This document shows, piece after piece, positions 35,007 through 43,770 of a stretch of 64,000 bases of DNA. Source of the stretch: Weimeria sp002480925 (GTDB lineage Bacteria; Bacillota; Clostridia; Lachnospirales; Lachnospiraceae); the NCBI RefSeq assembly GCF_052064335.1, contig NZ_JBQHVU010000009.1:1-64000 (forward strand), read 5' to 3'. The notes beneath the pieces are model-generated. The model did no database searches. It had not been told where the DNA came from and was given only the letters and a program-made list of their open reading frames with translations. How positions within the stretch are numbered: the stretch's first letter is position 1; the number at the start of each line of letters is the position of its first letter. A program made the position numbers and the translations under genes.

Positions 35007-36545
35007 TCACTTATCTGAAGCAGTTATTTCCTTCTTCTCGTCGGTCCTCATAGTGATAAGAGGTGAGCCCTTTCCCTCTATATATTCTCTGGTGATAGTC
35101 ACCTCGCCTATATCAGGATCTTTAGGTATCTCATACATTATATCATTCATGAAGCCTTCGATGATTGACCGTAAGGCCCTGGCACCAAGCTTCCTTTTCT
35201 TTGCCTCCTCGGCAATATAAGAAAGCGCCTTTTCATCGAATGACAGCTTTACCTCATCAAGAGCGAGAAGCTTCTGGTACTGCTTTATTATGGCATTCTT
35301 AGGCTCGGTCAGTATCCTTACCAGCATATCGGTATCCAGAGGATCGAGTGTGCATATGACAGGAAGTCTTCCGATAAACTCAGGAATGAATCCAAACTTC
35401 CTTAAGTCTTCAGCCGTGACCTTGTCGAGGATCTTCTCATCATTATCATATTCATCTCCAAGATCAGAAACGAATCCGATCGAGCTTGATCTCTTAAGTC
35501 TCTCCTTTATCACATCGGTAAGCCTCGGGAAAGCTCCGCCGCAGATGAAAAGGATGTTGCTGGTATCGACCATTGTCATAGGAACCATAGCATTCTTGCT
35601 TGAGGCTCCTACAGGTACCTCTACCTCTGCCCCCTCGAGCAGCTTTAACATTCCCTGCTGTACCGACTCACCGTTTATGTCCCTGTTGGTGGCAGAATTC
35701 TTCTTGGCAAGCTTATCTATCTCATCGATAAAGATAATTCCCTTCTCAGCCCTTTCGACATCATTGTCAGCAGCCGCAAGCAGTTTGCTCACAACAGACT
35801 CTATATCATCACCTATATAGCCTGCCTCTGTAAGTGAGGTGGCATCGGTTATGGCAAGAGGTACATCAAGAAGCCTGGCCAGAGTCTTTACCATATAGGT
35901 TTTTCCGCATCCAGTCGGGCCAAGCATAAGGATATTGCTCTTTTCTAAGACTACGTCATCATTCTCGTCATTTTCGAGAAGATTTTCACTCTCGATTATC
36001 CTCTTGTAGTGGTTATATACAGCCACCGCCATGATCTTCTTGGCTTTTTCCTGACCTACTATATATTCGTCAAGCTCTGCCTTTATCTTATGCGGAGGCG
36101 GTATATTCTTTATATCGATAACAGCTCCCTCGGACTCTTGGCCTTTTTTACCTTCCTTCTGTTCTTTTCTCTTCTTTATCCTCTGATTGGCAGGGACCTG
36201 AGGAGAGGTGGACAGGAAGCTGGCTATATCGTTCAGATTGAATACAGGAAAGCCTCCGTTCCCGGCATTGTTCGTAGTATGGGAATCATCCGGATCGAGC
36301 TGGGGAAAGCCTGCCGGGAACATATTGCCGGGACCATAGTTTCCCATTGTATCGAAGGTCTTCTGCATACAATCCACGCAGATGCTGATTCCTCCGGTGA
36401 TATGGATCATCTTGCCGGCGACACTCTCCGGACGCCGGCATATATAGCAGATATCCTCATAGTCATCTGAGCTTGTGCCGGACTTATCTGTATCTGTGCT
36501 GTTATTGGTATCAACTACTTCTTTGAACTGGTCTTTATCATTCAT
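35007..36545 (-). CDS. clpX: ATP-dependent Clp protease ATP-binding subunit ClpX, long-linker form
   Basis: ClpX unfolds tagged proteins and feeds them to ClpP. It has the N-terminal C4 zinc domain (CYICRRPE...CVDCMQ), Walker A GPTGCGKT, Walker B FIDEIDKL, a sensor/arginine region and the ClpP-docking IGF in SSSIGFVSD. At 512 aa it is about 90 longer than usual. The extra length is an acidic N-terminal tail and a roughly 90-residue Pro/Gln/Lys-rich linker (about 68-155) between zinc domain and AAA+ module. It overlaps glgP by 4 bp (ATGA), so it is translated with it. It may be a second ClpX besides one next to clpP elsewhere; the window cannot tell. Confidence 0.9.
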   Translation of the reverse strand: MNDKDQFKEVVDTNNSTDTDKSGTSSDDYEDICYICRRPESVAGKMIHITGGISICVDCMQKTFDTMGNYGPGNMFPAGFPQLDPDDSHTTNNAGNGGFPVFNLNDIASFLSTSPQVPANQRIKKRKEQKEGKKGQESEGAVIDIKNIPPPHKIKAELDEYIVGQEKAKKIMAVAVYNHYKRIIESENLLENDENDDVVLEKSNILMLGPTGCGKTYMVKTLARLLDVPLAITDATSLTEAGYIGDDIESVVSKLLAAADNDVERAEKGIIFIDEIDKLAKKNSATNRDINGESVQQGMLKLLEGAEVEVPVGASSKNAMVPMTMVDTSNILFICGGAFPRLTDVIKERLKRSSSIGFVSDLGDEYDNDEKILDKVTAEDLRKFGFIPEFIGRLPVICTLDPLDTDMLVRILTEPKNAIIKQYQKLLALDEVKLSFDEKALSYIAEEAKKRKLGARALRSIIEGFMNDIMYEIPKDPDIGEVTITREYIEGKGSPLITMRTDEKKEITASDK

Positions 36546-39034
36546 ATATCAACTTCTTCATCGGTCTCGTTGTCAGGTGTGACAACTACATGATCAAGGT
36601 GCCAGATATCATCCACATACTGCTGTATAGTCCTGTCTGAGGAGAACTTTCCGCAGCAGGCTGTATTTGTCATTGCCATCCGCGTCCATTTCTGCTCGTC
36701 CTGATAGGCTTGTGAAATAGCATTCATAGCCTCGGTATATGATCTGAAATCCTTCAGGTTGAAGTACGTATCGGCGTACTGGGTATCGTTGGTATTCAGA
36801 AGAGAATTATAGATCGGTCTGAAAAGCTCTGTATCATCAGGGCTGTAAAAGCCGCTTACCAGCTGCATCAGAACCTTCCTTATATCCTGATCAGAGTTGA
36901 AGATATCCATAGGATTGTAGTCTCTCTTCTGCTCATGCTCTATTACCTCATCGGCGCTCATCCCGAAGATAAAGGCATTCTCCCTGCCCATCTCCTCGAC
37001 CATCTCCACCGTTGCTCCATCCATGGTACCGACGGTCACAGCTCCGTTAAGCATGAATTTCATATTGGAGGTTCCGCTGGCCTCCTTGGAGGCTGTTGAG
37101 ATCTGCTCGGATACATCTGCGGCAGCAAAGATCAGTTCGGCATTTGAAACCTTGTAATCCTCTATGAATACGACCTTTATCTTGCCTCCTATGCTCCTGT
37201 CATTATTTATGACAGCTGCCACATTATTTATAAGCTTGATGGTAAGCTTTGCTATCCTGTAGCCGGCGGCAGCCTTGGCTCCGAAGATATATGTCTTAGG
37301 ATAATAAGGAATCTCCGGATGCTCCTTCAGCTGATTGTATTCATACATCACATGGAGTATGTTCAGAAGCTGTCTCTTGTACTCGTGCAGTCTCTTGACC
37401 TGGACGTCAAATATAGAATCCGGATTTACGTCTATTCCGTTGTGCTCCTTTATATACTTAGCCAGACGGACCTTGTTCTTGTACTTAATGGTACGAAACT
37501 CCTGGCAGGCCCTTTCGTCATTGACAAAGACAGAAAGCCTCTTCAACTGGGATAAGTCCCTTATCCAGCCATCGCCGATCTTGTCAGTTACCCATTCTGC
37601 AAGAAGCGGATTGCCATGGAGCAGGAATCTCCTCTGAGTGATACCGTTTGTCTTGTTGTTGAACTTCCACGGATACATCTCATAGAAATCCTTAAGTGTC
37701 TCCTTCTTCAGGATCTCAGTATGAAGCTTTGCGACACCGTTTACAGAGAAGGCTGCAGCAATAGCCAGATATGCCATCCTGACCTGTCCGTTATAGATTA
37801 TGGCCATACGGTCGACCTTGCCCTGGTCTCCCGGATACTTTTCCTGAACCTGCAGGCAGAAACGACGGTTTATCTCTTCAACTATATTGTAGATACGAGG
37901 AAGAAGCCTTGCAAAGATCTCTATTGGCCATTTCTCAAGGGCCTCATTCATTATGGTATGGTTGGTATAGGCAACGCAGTGTGTCGTTATATCCCAGGCC
38001 TCATCCCAGCCAAGTCCCTCGACATCCATAAGAAGCCTCATAAGTTCAGCAACTGTAAGTGTAGGATGAGTATCATTCATCTGGAAGACTACCTTCTTAG
38101 GCAGATCATGGATATCATCATGATACTTCTTGAATCTCTGGATAGCTCTCTGAAGTGATGCAGATACAAAGAAGTACTGCTGCTTCAGTCTCAGCTCCTT
38201 TCCTGAGATATGGTTGTCGTTAGGATAGAGAACTTCCACAAGTGACCTGGCCAGATTCTCATCCTCGACTGCCTTCTGATAATCTCCCTTGTCAAATGAC
38301 TCAAGAGAGAATACCTGCTTTGGGACGGCATCCCATATCATAAGGGAGTTTACGACATGATTATTGTATCCGACTATAGGCATGTCATATGGCACTGCAA
38401 GTACTGAATTGTAGTTCTCCTGTATGAAACGGATATTGCCGTCTGGAGTAGTCTCAGAGCGGACATAGCCTCCGAACTTTACCTCAAAAGTATATTCCTC
38501 TCTCTTGAGTTCGAAGGGATATCCGTCACGAAGCCAGTCATCAGGTACCTCCTTCTGATAGCCATTCTCGATCTTCTGACGGAACATACCATATCTGTAT
38601 CTGATCCCGCATCCATAGGCAGGGTAGCCCAGAGTAGAAAGGGAATCAAGGAAGCAGGCCGCAAGTCTTCCCAGACCTCCGTTTCCAAGAGCTGGATCCG
38701 GCTCCTGATCCTCGACCGAGACTATGTCTACGCCCAGCTCATCGAGAGCCTTCTTGAACTCGTCGTAAACACACAGGTTTAACATGTTGTTCCCCAGTGC
38801 CCGGCCCATAAGGAACTCCATCGACATATAGTAGACAGTCTTCGGATCTTCCTTCTCCATGGCCTTCTGGGTTGCAAGCCAGTCGTCAATGATCTCATCC
38901 TTTACGACCAGAGAAACTGCCTGGAAAATCTCCTTCTCTGTAGCCTCTTTAAATTCTTTACGGTAAAGGTGCCTTACATTCTTCCTGATCTCGTCCTTTA
39001 TTGTGTCCTTGTCCAGCTTCTCTAAATGGCTCAT
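36542..39034 (-). CDS. glgP: Glycogen/alpha-glucan phosphorylase
   Basis: GlgP releases glucose-1-phosphate from alpha-1,4-glucans with pyridoxal phosphate as cofactor. The 830-aa protein is of full length. The cofactor-lysine region is KEASGTSNMKFMLNGA (about 655-670), and DPALGNGGLGRLAACFLDSL is the substrate-site signature near 110. It lies 40 bp after ileS and is coupled to clpX. SD GGAGG is present. It indicates that the organism stores glycogen or uses maltodextrins. Confidence 0.95.
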   Translation of the reverse strand: MSHLEKLDKDTIKDEIRKNVRHLYRKEFKEATEKEIFQAVSLVVKDEIIDDWLATQKAMEKEDPKTVYYMSMEFLMGRALGNNMLNLCVYDEFKKALDELGVDIVSVEDQEPDPALGNGGLGRLAACFLDSLSTLGYPAYGCGIRYRYGMFRQKIENGYQKEVPDDWLRDGYPFELKREEYTFEVKFGGYVRSETTPDGNIRFIQENYNSVLAVPYDMPIVGYNNHVVNSLMIWDAVPKQVFSLESFDKGDYQKAVEDENLARSLVEVLYPNDNHISGKELRLKQQYFFVSASLQRAIQRFKKYHDDIHDLPKKVVFQMNDTHPTLTVAELMRLLMDVEGLGWDEAWDITTHCVAYTNHTIMNEALEKWPIEIFARLLPRIYNIVEEINRRFCLQVQEKYPGDQGKVDRMAIIYNGQVRMAYLAIAAAFSVNGVAKLHTEILKKETLKDFYEMYPWKFNNKTNGITQRRFLLHGNPLLAEWVTDKIGDGWIRDLSQLKRLSVFVNDERACQEFRTIKYKNKVRLAKYIKEHNGIDVNPDSIFDVQVKRLHEYKRQLLNILHVMYEYNQLKEHPEIPYYPKTYIFGAKAAAGYRIAKLTIKLINNVAAVINNDRSIGGKIKVVFIEDYKVSNAELIFAAADVSEQISTASKEASGTSNMKFMLNGAVTVGTMDGATVEMVEEMGRENAFIFGMSADEVIEHEQKRDYNPMDIFNSDQDIRKVLMQLVSGFYSPDDTELFRPIYNSLLNTNDTQYADTYFNLKDFRSYTEAMNAISQAYQDEQKWTRMAMTNTACCGKFSSDRTIQQYVDDIWHLDHVVVTPDNETDEEVDI

Positions 39035-39074
39035 TTTGTCCTCCCTGCGTACATGACGCCTGCGTCTTATAGAC

Positions 39075-42000
39075 CTAGTTTTTCTTAACCGAAAGTGAAA
39101 CCTTTTCTCCGTTGATATTCCATTCCTTCTGATAGCCTTCAGGTAATTCTCCTTCCGTAATAACAGTCGCCAGCGTCTCTTTTCCTATCGTTTCGCTGTA
39201 CTTATTAAAGATGCCCTTTATCCTGTCATTTCCTGAATATCCCACAGTTATACGATCCATGACCTCGAAGCCGGCTTCCTTTCTCATAGTCTGGATCTTG
39301 GAGATAAGCTCTCTTACAAATCCTTCCTCTATGAGCTCCGGTGTGAGATTTGTGTCTAAAACCACGGTAACCTTACCATTGGTATTAGTCAGATATCCTT
39401 CCTCTGCCTGCTGGGAGATAAGAAGATCCTCCTTAGCAAGCTCGATCGAACTGTCGATCTGAGGGAATTTCAGAACACCGGTCTCGTCAAGCTCTGCCAT
39501 TGCCTTATTGCCATCAAGGCCTGCAAGGGCTTCCTTTATCTGTCCCAGGAATCTGCCGTACTTAGGGCCTACGGTCTTTAGCTGAGGCTTGAAGGTATAG
39601 GTCGTAAGAGCTGACAGGTCGCTGGTAAACTCCGCCTTCTTGATATTCAGCTCGTCTGCGATTATATCGGTATAGAACTTATCCAGCTTCTCATCGGCCT
39701 TAATGAGCATTCCTGCAAGAGGCTGTCTGTTCTTTATGTTTCCGGCATTACGGCAGGCACGTCCTGCTACTACGATCTTTAGAAGCTCTCCCATCTTATC
39801 CTCGAGATCTGAATCGATAAGCGACTGGTCCACGCAAGGGAAGGAGCAGAGGTGGATCGACTCAGGAGCATTCATATCGACCTTTCTTACTATATTCTGG
39901 TAAATCTCCTCTGTCATGAACGGAATCATAGGAGCTGCTGCCTTTGCTATTGTGACAAGACATGTATAAAGGGTTTCGTAGGCGTTTACCTTATCCTGTT
40001 CCATTCCCTTTGCCCAGAATCTCTCACGGCTTCTCCTTACATACCAGTTGGAAAGCTCGTCTACAAAGGCATCAAGTGCTCTTGCTGCCTCAGGGATCTT
40101 GTAACTGCCAAGATCCTTATCAACCTCTCCTACTGTGGTATTGAGCCTCGAAAGGATCCATCTGTCCATTACTGTAAGGGTCTTCTTATCGAAGCTGTAC
40201 TTAGTAGGATCGAAGCTGTCTATATTGGCATAGAGGACATAGAAGGCATATGTATTCCAGAGTGTCGAAAGGAACTTCTTCTGTCCGTCCTTTACTGCAT
40301 CCTCATGGAACTTGTTCGGAAGCCACGGCGCCGAATTGATATAGAAATACCAGCGGATGGCATCCGCGCCGAACTGGTCTAATGCCTCGAATGGATCTAC
40401 AGCATTTCCCTTGCTCTTCGACATCTTCTGGCCGTTCTTGTCCTGGACATGTCCTAAGACTATTACGTTCTTGTATGGAGCGCGATGGAAAAGGAGGGTC
40501 GACTCAGCCATCAGTGAATAGAACCAGCCTCTGGTCTGATCCACCGCTTCTGAGATAAACTCAGCCGGGAACTGCTCCTTGAATGTATCCTGATTCTCAA
40601 ATGGATAATGATGCTGGGCGAAAGGCATGGCTCCTGAATCGAACCAGCAGTCAAGGACCTCAGGAATCCTGTGCATGGTTCCTCCGCACTCAGGGCACTT
40701 CATGGTAACCCTGTCTATATAAGGTCTGTGAAGCTCTGTTCTGGCATCCTCTGGATTGCCGCTCCTCTCAGCAAGCTCCTTCCTGCTGCCGATAGCATCC
40801 TGATGTCCGCACTTCTCGCACTCCCAGATATTCATAGGAGTTCCCCAGTACCTGTTTCTGGAAACGCCCCAGTCCTGCACGTTCTCGAGCCAGTTGCCAA
40901 ATCTTCCCTCTCCGATTGAAGGCGGGATCCAGTTTACTGTCTTATTATTTGCGACAAGCTCGTCCTTGACCTCTGTCATCTTGATAAACCATGACTCTCT
41001 TGCGTAATATATAAGCGGAGTATCACATCTCCAGCAATGAGGATAGTCATGGGTGAACTTAGGCGCATCAAACAGAAGCCCTCTGTCCTCAAGATCCTTA
41101 AGGACCTTCGGATCTGCTTTCTTTACAAAAAGACCGCCAAACGGTGTATCGTCTGTCATATCGCCCTTATCATCGACGAACTGGATGAAAGGCAGATCAT
41201 AATTGCGTCCTATCCTGCTATCGTCCTCACCAAAGGCGGGAGCAATATGGACTATTCCTGTACCGTCTGTCATTGTGACGTAGCTGTCTACTGTAACGAA
41301 ATGAGCTCTCTTGTGCTGCTTTTTCGCACGATCTGCGGCACACTGATAGAGCGGCTCATATTCCCTGTTCTCAAGGTCGCTGCCCTTGTAGCTCTCAAGA
41401 ATCTGATAGGCGCTCTTTTCGTCTGTTGCAAACCTTCCCAGTACCTTGTCAAGCAGTGCCTCTGCCATATAGTAGGTGTAGCCGTCTGCACACTTAACCT
41501 TCACATAGGTCTCGTCAGGATTCACACAGAGAGCGGTATTTGACGGAAGCGTCCATGGTGTCGTGGTCCAGGCAAGGAAGTAAGCATCCTCTCCGACTGC
41601 CTTGAAACGTACTATGGCTGAACGTTCCTTTACTGTCTTGTAGCCCTGGGCAACCTCCTGAGCAGAAAGAGGAGTACCGCATCGAGGGCAGTAAGGCACT
41701 ACCTTGAAGCCCTTATAGAGAAGCCCCTTGTTCCAGATCTCCTTTAAGGCCCACCATTCGGATTCGATGAAATTATTATCATAGGTGATATATGGATGCT
41801 TCATATCTGCCCAGAAGCCTACCTGGTCAGAGAACTTCTCCCACATACCCTTGTATTTCCAGACACTCTCCTTACACTGCTTTACGAAAGGCTCGATACC
41901 ATACTTCTCTATCTGATCCTTTCCATCTAGTCCGAGCTTTTTCTCTACCTCGAGCTCGACAGGAAGTCCGTGTGTATCCCAGCCGGCTTTTCTCGGTACA

Positions 42001-42245
42001 TACTTACCCTTCATGGTCTGGTATCTTGGGATCATATCCTTTATGACCCTTGTAAGCACATGACCGATATGAGGCTTTCCATTAGCCGTCGGTGGTCCGT
42101 CATAAAAGGTATAGGTCTCTCCCTTGCCCCTGTTCTCCTCCTCTGACTTCTCGAAGATACTCTGATCACGCCAGAACTTCTCAACCTGATGCTCCCTTCC
42201 GACGAAATCCATATCTGTATTCACATTGTCATATAGTGTCTTCAT
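39075..42245 (-). CDS. ileS: Isoleucyl-tRNA synthetase
   Basis: The class I enzyme charges tRNA-Ile with isoleucine and edits valine. HIGH appears in GKPHIGHVLTR and KMSKSKGN near residue 605; the CP1 editing domain lies between. The C-terminal half has the long helical and tRNA-binding region of the eukaryote-like IleS (about 1050 aa), a form often linked to mupirocin tolerance. I start at 42245 (MKTLYDNVNTDMDF) with AAAGGA 7 nt upstream. A consensus promoter precedes it and no T-box fits in the leader. Confidence 0.95.
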   Translation of the reverse strand: MKTLYDNVNTDMDFVGREHQVEKFWRDQSIFEKSEEENRGKGETYTFYDGPPTANGKPHIGHVLTRVIKDMIPRYQTMKGKYVPRKAGWDTHGLPVELEVEKKLGLDGKDQIEKYGIEPFVKQCKESVWKYKGMWEKFSDQVGFWADMKHPYITYDNNFIESEWWALKEIWNKGLLYKGFKVVPYCPRCGTPLSAQEVAQGYKTVKERSAIVRFKAVGEDAYFLAWTTTPWTLPSNTALCVNPDETYVKVKCADGYTYYMAEALLDKVLGRFATDEKSAYQILESYKGSDLENREYEPLYQCAADRAKKQHKRAHFVTVDSYVTMTDGTGIVHIAPAFGEDDSRIGRNYDLPFIQFVDDKGDMTDDTPFGGLFVKKADPKVLKDLEDRGLLFDAPKFTHDYPHCWRCDTPLIYYARESWFIKMTEVKDELVANNKTVNWIPPSIGEGRFGNWLENVQDWGVSRNRYWGTPMNIWECEKCGHQDAIGSRKELAERSGNPEDARTELHRPYIDRVTMKCPECGGTMHRIPEVLDCWFDSGAMPFAQHHYPFENQDTFKEQFPAEFISEAVDQTRGWFYSLMAESTLLFHRAPYKNVIVLGHVQDKNGQKMSKSKGNAVDPFEALDQFGADAIRWYFYINSAPWLPNKFHEDAVKDGQKKFLSTLWNTYAFYVLYANIDSFDPTKYSFDKKTLTVMDRWILSRLNTTVGEVDKDLGSYKIPEAARALDAFVDELSNWYVRRSRERFWAKGMEQDKVNAYETLYTCLVTIAKAAAPMIPFMTEEIYQNIVRKVDMNAPESIHLCSFPCVDQSLIDSDLEDKMGELLKIVVAGRACRNAGNIKNRQPLAGMLIKADEKLDKFYTDIIADELNIKKAEFTSDLSALTTYTFKPQLKTVGPKYGRFLGQIKEALAGLDGNKAMAELDETGVLKFPQIDSSIELAKEDLLISQQAEEGYLTNTNGKVTVVLDTNLTPELIEEGFVRELISKIQTMRKEAGFEVMDRITVGYSGNDRIKGIFNKYSETIGKETLATVITEGELPEGYQKEWNINGEKVSLSVKKN

Positions 42246-42295
42246 GCCATAATCCTTTCTCATGGGCCAGATTTTCACGGTCCCAATTGATAATA

Positions 42296-42324
42296 ATTCT
42301 ATGTGCTTATCGGCCCTTTGTCAA
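42296..42324 (-). promoter_or_regulatory. ileS promoter, TTGACA-17-TAGAAT
   Basis: On the minus strand TTGACA (42324-42319) and TAGAAT (42301-42296) are 17 bp apart, about 50 bp before the ileS ATG. It partly overlaps the stretch just after the yfcE stop, so ileS can be transcribed independently. Confidence 0.75.
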
Positions 42325-42336
42325 GTATAAGGCTTT

Positions 42337-42828
42337 TCAGTCCTTGAGCTCGTTTATCGTAAAATGCAGCTCTCCCTCACTATCCACATCTATTGTAGCA
42401 TAGGTCGGGATCCTTCCTGGCTGTCTGGGAAGTGATATGGAACCCGGATTTATTATTGTCATCCCGTCAGTCCTTATAAGCTCCGGTATGTGGGTATGGC
42501 CGAAAATAACAGTATCACATCCCTCCTTCATCGCTGCACAGATCAGATCATGGTCTGAATATTTCACATTGTACATATGTCCATGGGTAAGGAATATCTT
42601 ATGCCTTCCAAGACTGGTGACCTGATAGATCGGAGCATCGCTTCCGAAATCGCAGTTTCCCCTGACATAGTAGAAGGGGACTCCGCACTCCGAGCGTATC
42701 TCATCCTCAAATCCGACTGCATCTCCCAGATGATAGATGATATCAGGCTGTGTCCTCATCACTGTCCTGTAAAGATTGCTCTGGATTCCATGAGAATCGC
42801 TTACCAGAAGAACTAAAGTATCTTTCAC
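42337..42828 (-). CDS. yfcE: YfcE-type metallophosphodiesterase
   Basis: Small calcineurin-like phosphoesterases of this type hydrolyse phosphodiesters with two metal ions. The 163-aa protein has all metal motifs in order: DSH (residues 9-11), GDAVG, GNCD, THGH and GHTH. The natural substrate is not known for most members. It overlaps the rdgB stop by 4 bp (ATGA), a frequent pairing in Firmicutes. Confidence 0.9.
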   Translation of the reverse strand: MKDTLVLLVSDSHGIQSNLYRTVMRTQPDIIYHLGDAVGFEDEIRSECGVPFYYVRGNCDFGSDAPIYQVTSLGRHKIFLTHGHMYNVKYSDHDLICAAMKEGCDTVIFGHTHIPELIRTDGMTIINPGSISLPRQPGRIPTYATIDVDSEGELHFTINELKD

Positions 42829-43439
42829 CTTTTGCCTCCGTTTTCGATCATTTCCTTAAGTCGCTCTCTCATAGCCCTCATGGCTTTCCCCCTGTGGGAG
42901 ATGGCATTTTTCTCATCCGGTGAAAGCACCGCGCTCGAGCAGTCATATGGCTTTACAAAAAATATCGGATCATATCCGAAGCCGTTCTCTCCCTCTGCGT
43001 GATCTCCTATATATCCCTCCATCACGCCTCTTGTCGTAAAGTCCTCTCCATCCGGCATGACCACAGCCATGGCGCATACAAATCTCGCGCTACGCTTTTC
43101 CTCCGGCACTCCACAAAGCCTCTCTAATATCTTCTGGTTCTTTATCTGATAAGAGGTATCCTCTCCTAAGTATCTTGCGGAATAAATACCAGGCTCTCCA
43201 TTAAGGGCATCGATACAAAGCCCCGAGTCATCGGCTATAACTATGGAATCAGGAGCAGCAGCATGAACAGCCCTTGCCTTTATCAGCGCATTTTCTTCAA
43301 ATGTCTTTCCATCCTCTACTATATCCAGAAAGATGCCGGCCTCCTTCATCGATATGATCTCGGCACCGAGATCAGCAAGAATCTCATGGCATTCTCTGAC
43401 CTTGTTCTTATTTCCAGTTGCAAAAATGATCTTGTTCAT
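42825..43439 (-). CDS. rdgB: XTP/dITP diphosphatase (RdgB/HAM1)
   Basis: The enzyme removes non-canonical purine nucleotides (dITP, XTP) from the pool. The protein begins MNKIIFATGNKNKVREC, the family's SxNxxK-like substrate loop, with ADDSGLCIDAL and GENGFGYDPIF following. I start at 43439, where AAAGGA lies 5 nt upstream; this gives 204 aa, the normal size. The open frame extends to 43595 through a 7-bp repeat array, and the extra peptide (for example LVPHTSPLAPRTS) is translated repeat. It is coupled to yfcE. Confidence 0.94.
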   Translation of the reverse strand: MNKIIFATGNKNKVRECHEILADLGAEIISMKEAGIFLDIVEDGKTFEENALIKARAVHAAAPDSIVIADDSGLCIDALNGEPGIYSARYLGEDTSYQIKNQKILERLCGVPEEKRSARFVCAMAVVMPDGEDFTTRGVMEGYIGDHAEGENGFGYDPIFFVKPYDCSSAVLSPDEKNAISHRGKAMRAMRERLKEMIENGGKR

Positions 43440-43462
43440 TGGTGTCCTTTCCTTTGGGGTGT

Positions 43463-43519
43463 GAGGGGGCGAGGTGCGAGGTGCGAGGGGCGAGGTGTGA
43501 GGTACGAGGTCCGAGGAAT
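43463..43519. repeat. 7-bp repeat array C1 (about 8 units, GAGGTGC type)
   Basis: Units GAGGTGC, GAGGTGC, GAGGGGC, GAGGTGT, GAGGTAC, GAGGTCC run in phase on the plus strand, just upstream of rdgB. Array C2 (43626-43770) has the opposite orientation, so the two flank a 106-bp segment as inverted arrays. Confidence 0.85.
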
Positions 43520-43625
43520 CAGGGCTTTCTTCTTTTCTCACAGCCTTCTGATCACCAGATGCGGTTAAGAAACTTTGAAATTCTTCCACATCCACCTTAT
43601 GATCACCATAATCTTCTCCTTTAAG

Positions 43626-43770
43626 AACCTCTAACCTCTAACCTCTCACCTCTCACCTCTCACCTCTCACCTCTCACCTCTAACCTCTCACCTCTCACCT
43701 CTCACCTCTCACCTCTCACCTCTGACCTCTGACCTCTCACCTCTCACCTCTCACCTCTCACCTCTCACCT
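43626..43770. repeat. 7-bp repeat array C2 (20.7 units, CACCTCT type)
   Basis: Twenty full units plus 5 nt keep perfect 7-bp phase for 145 bp. Most are CACCTCT, with AACCTCT at units 1-3 and once later, and GACCTCT twice. The last 13 bp lie inside the amidase gene and supply its final codons and stop. Between C1 and C2 (43520-43625) is a protein-like but start-less stretch. These two arrays and that stretch fill the 318-bp gap between rdgB and the amidase gene. Confidence 0.9.

Noticed and set aside
42246..42336. T-box riboswitch before ileS
   Set aside because: Only about 90 bp separate ileS from yfcE, and a -35/-10 pair uses much of it; no specifier stem or T-box sequence is visible.
43440..43595. 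N-terminal extension of RdgB
   Set aside because: The extra 52 codons read through repeat units and lack an ATG start with SD, while the normal start at 43439 has a good SD.
43626..43770. CRISPR array
   Set aside because: The unit is 7 bp without spacers and there are no cas genes; it is a simple tandem repeat.
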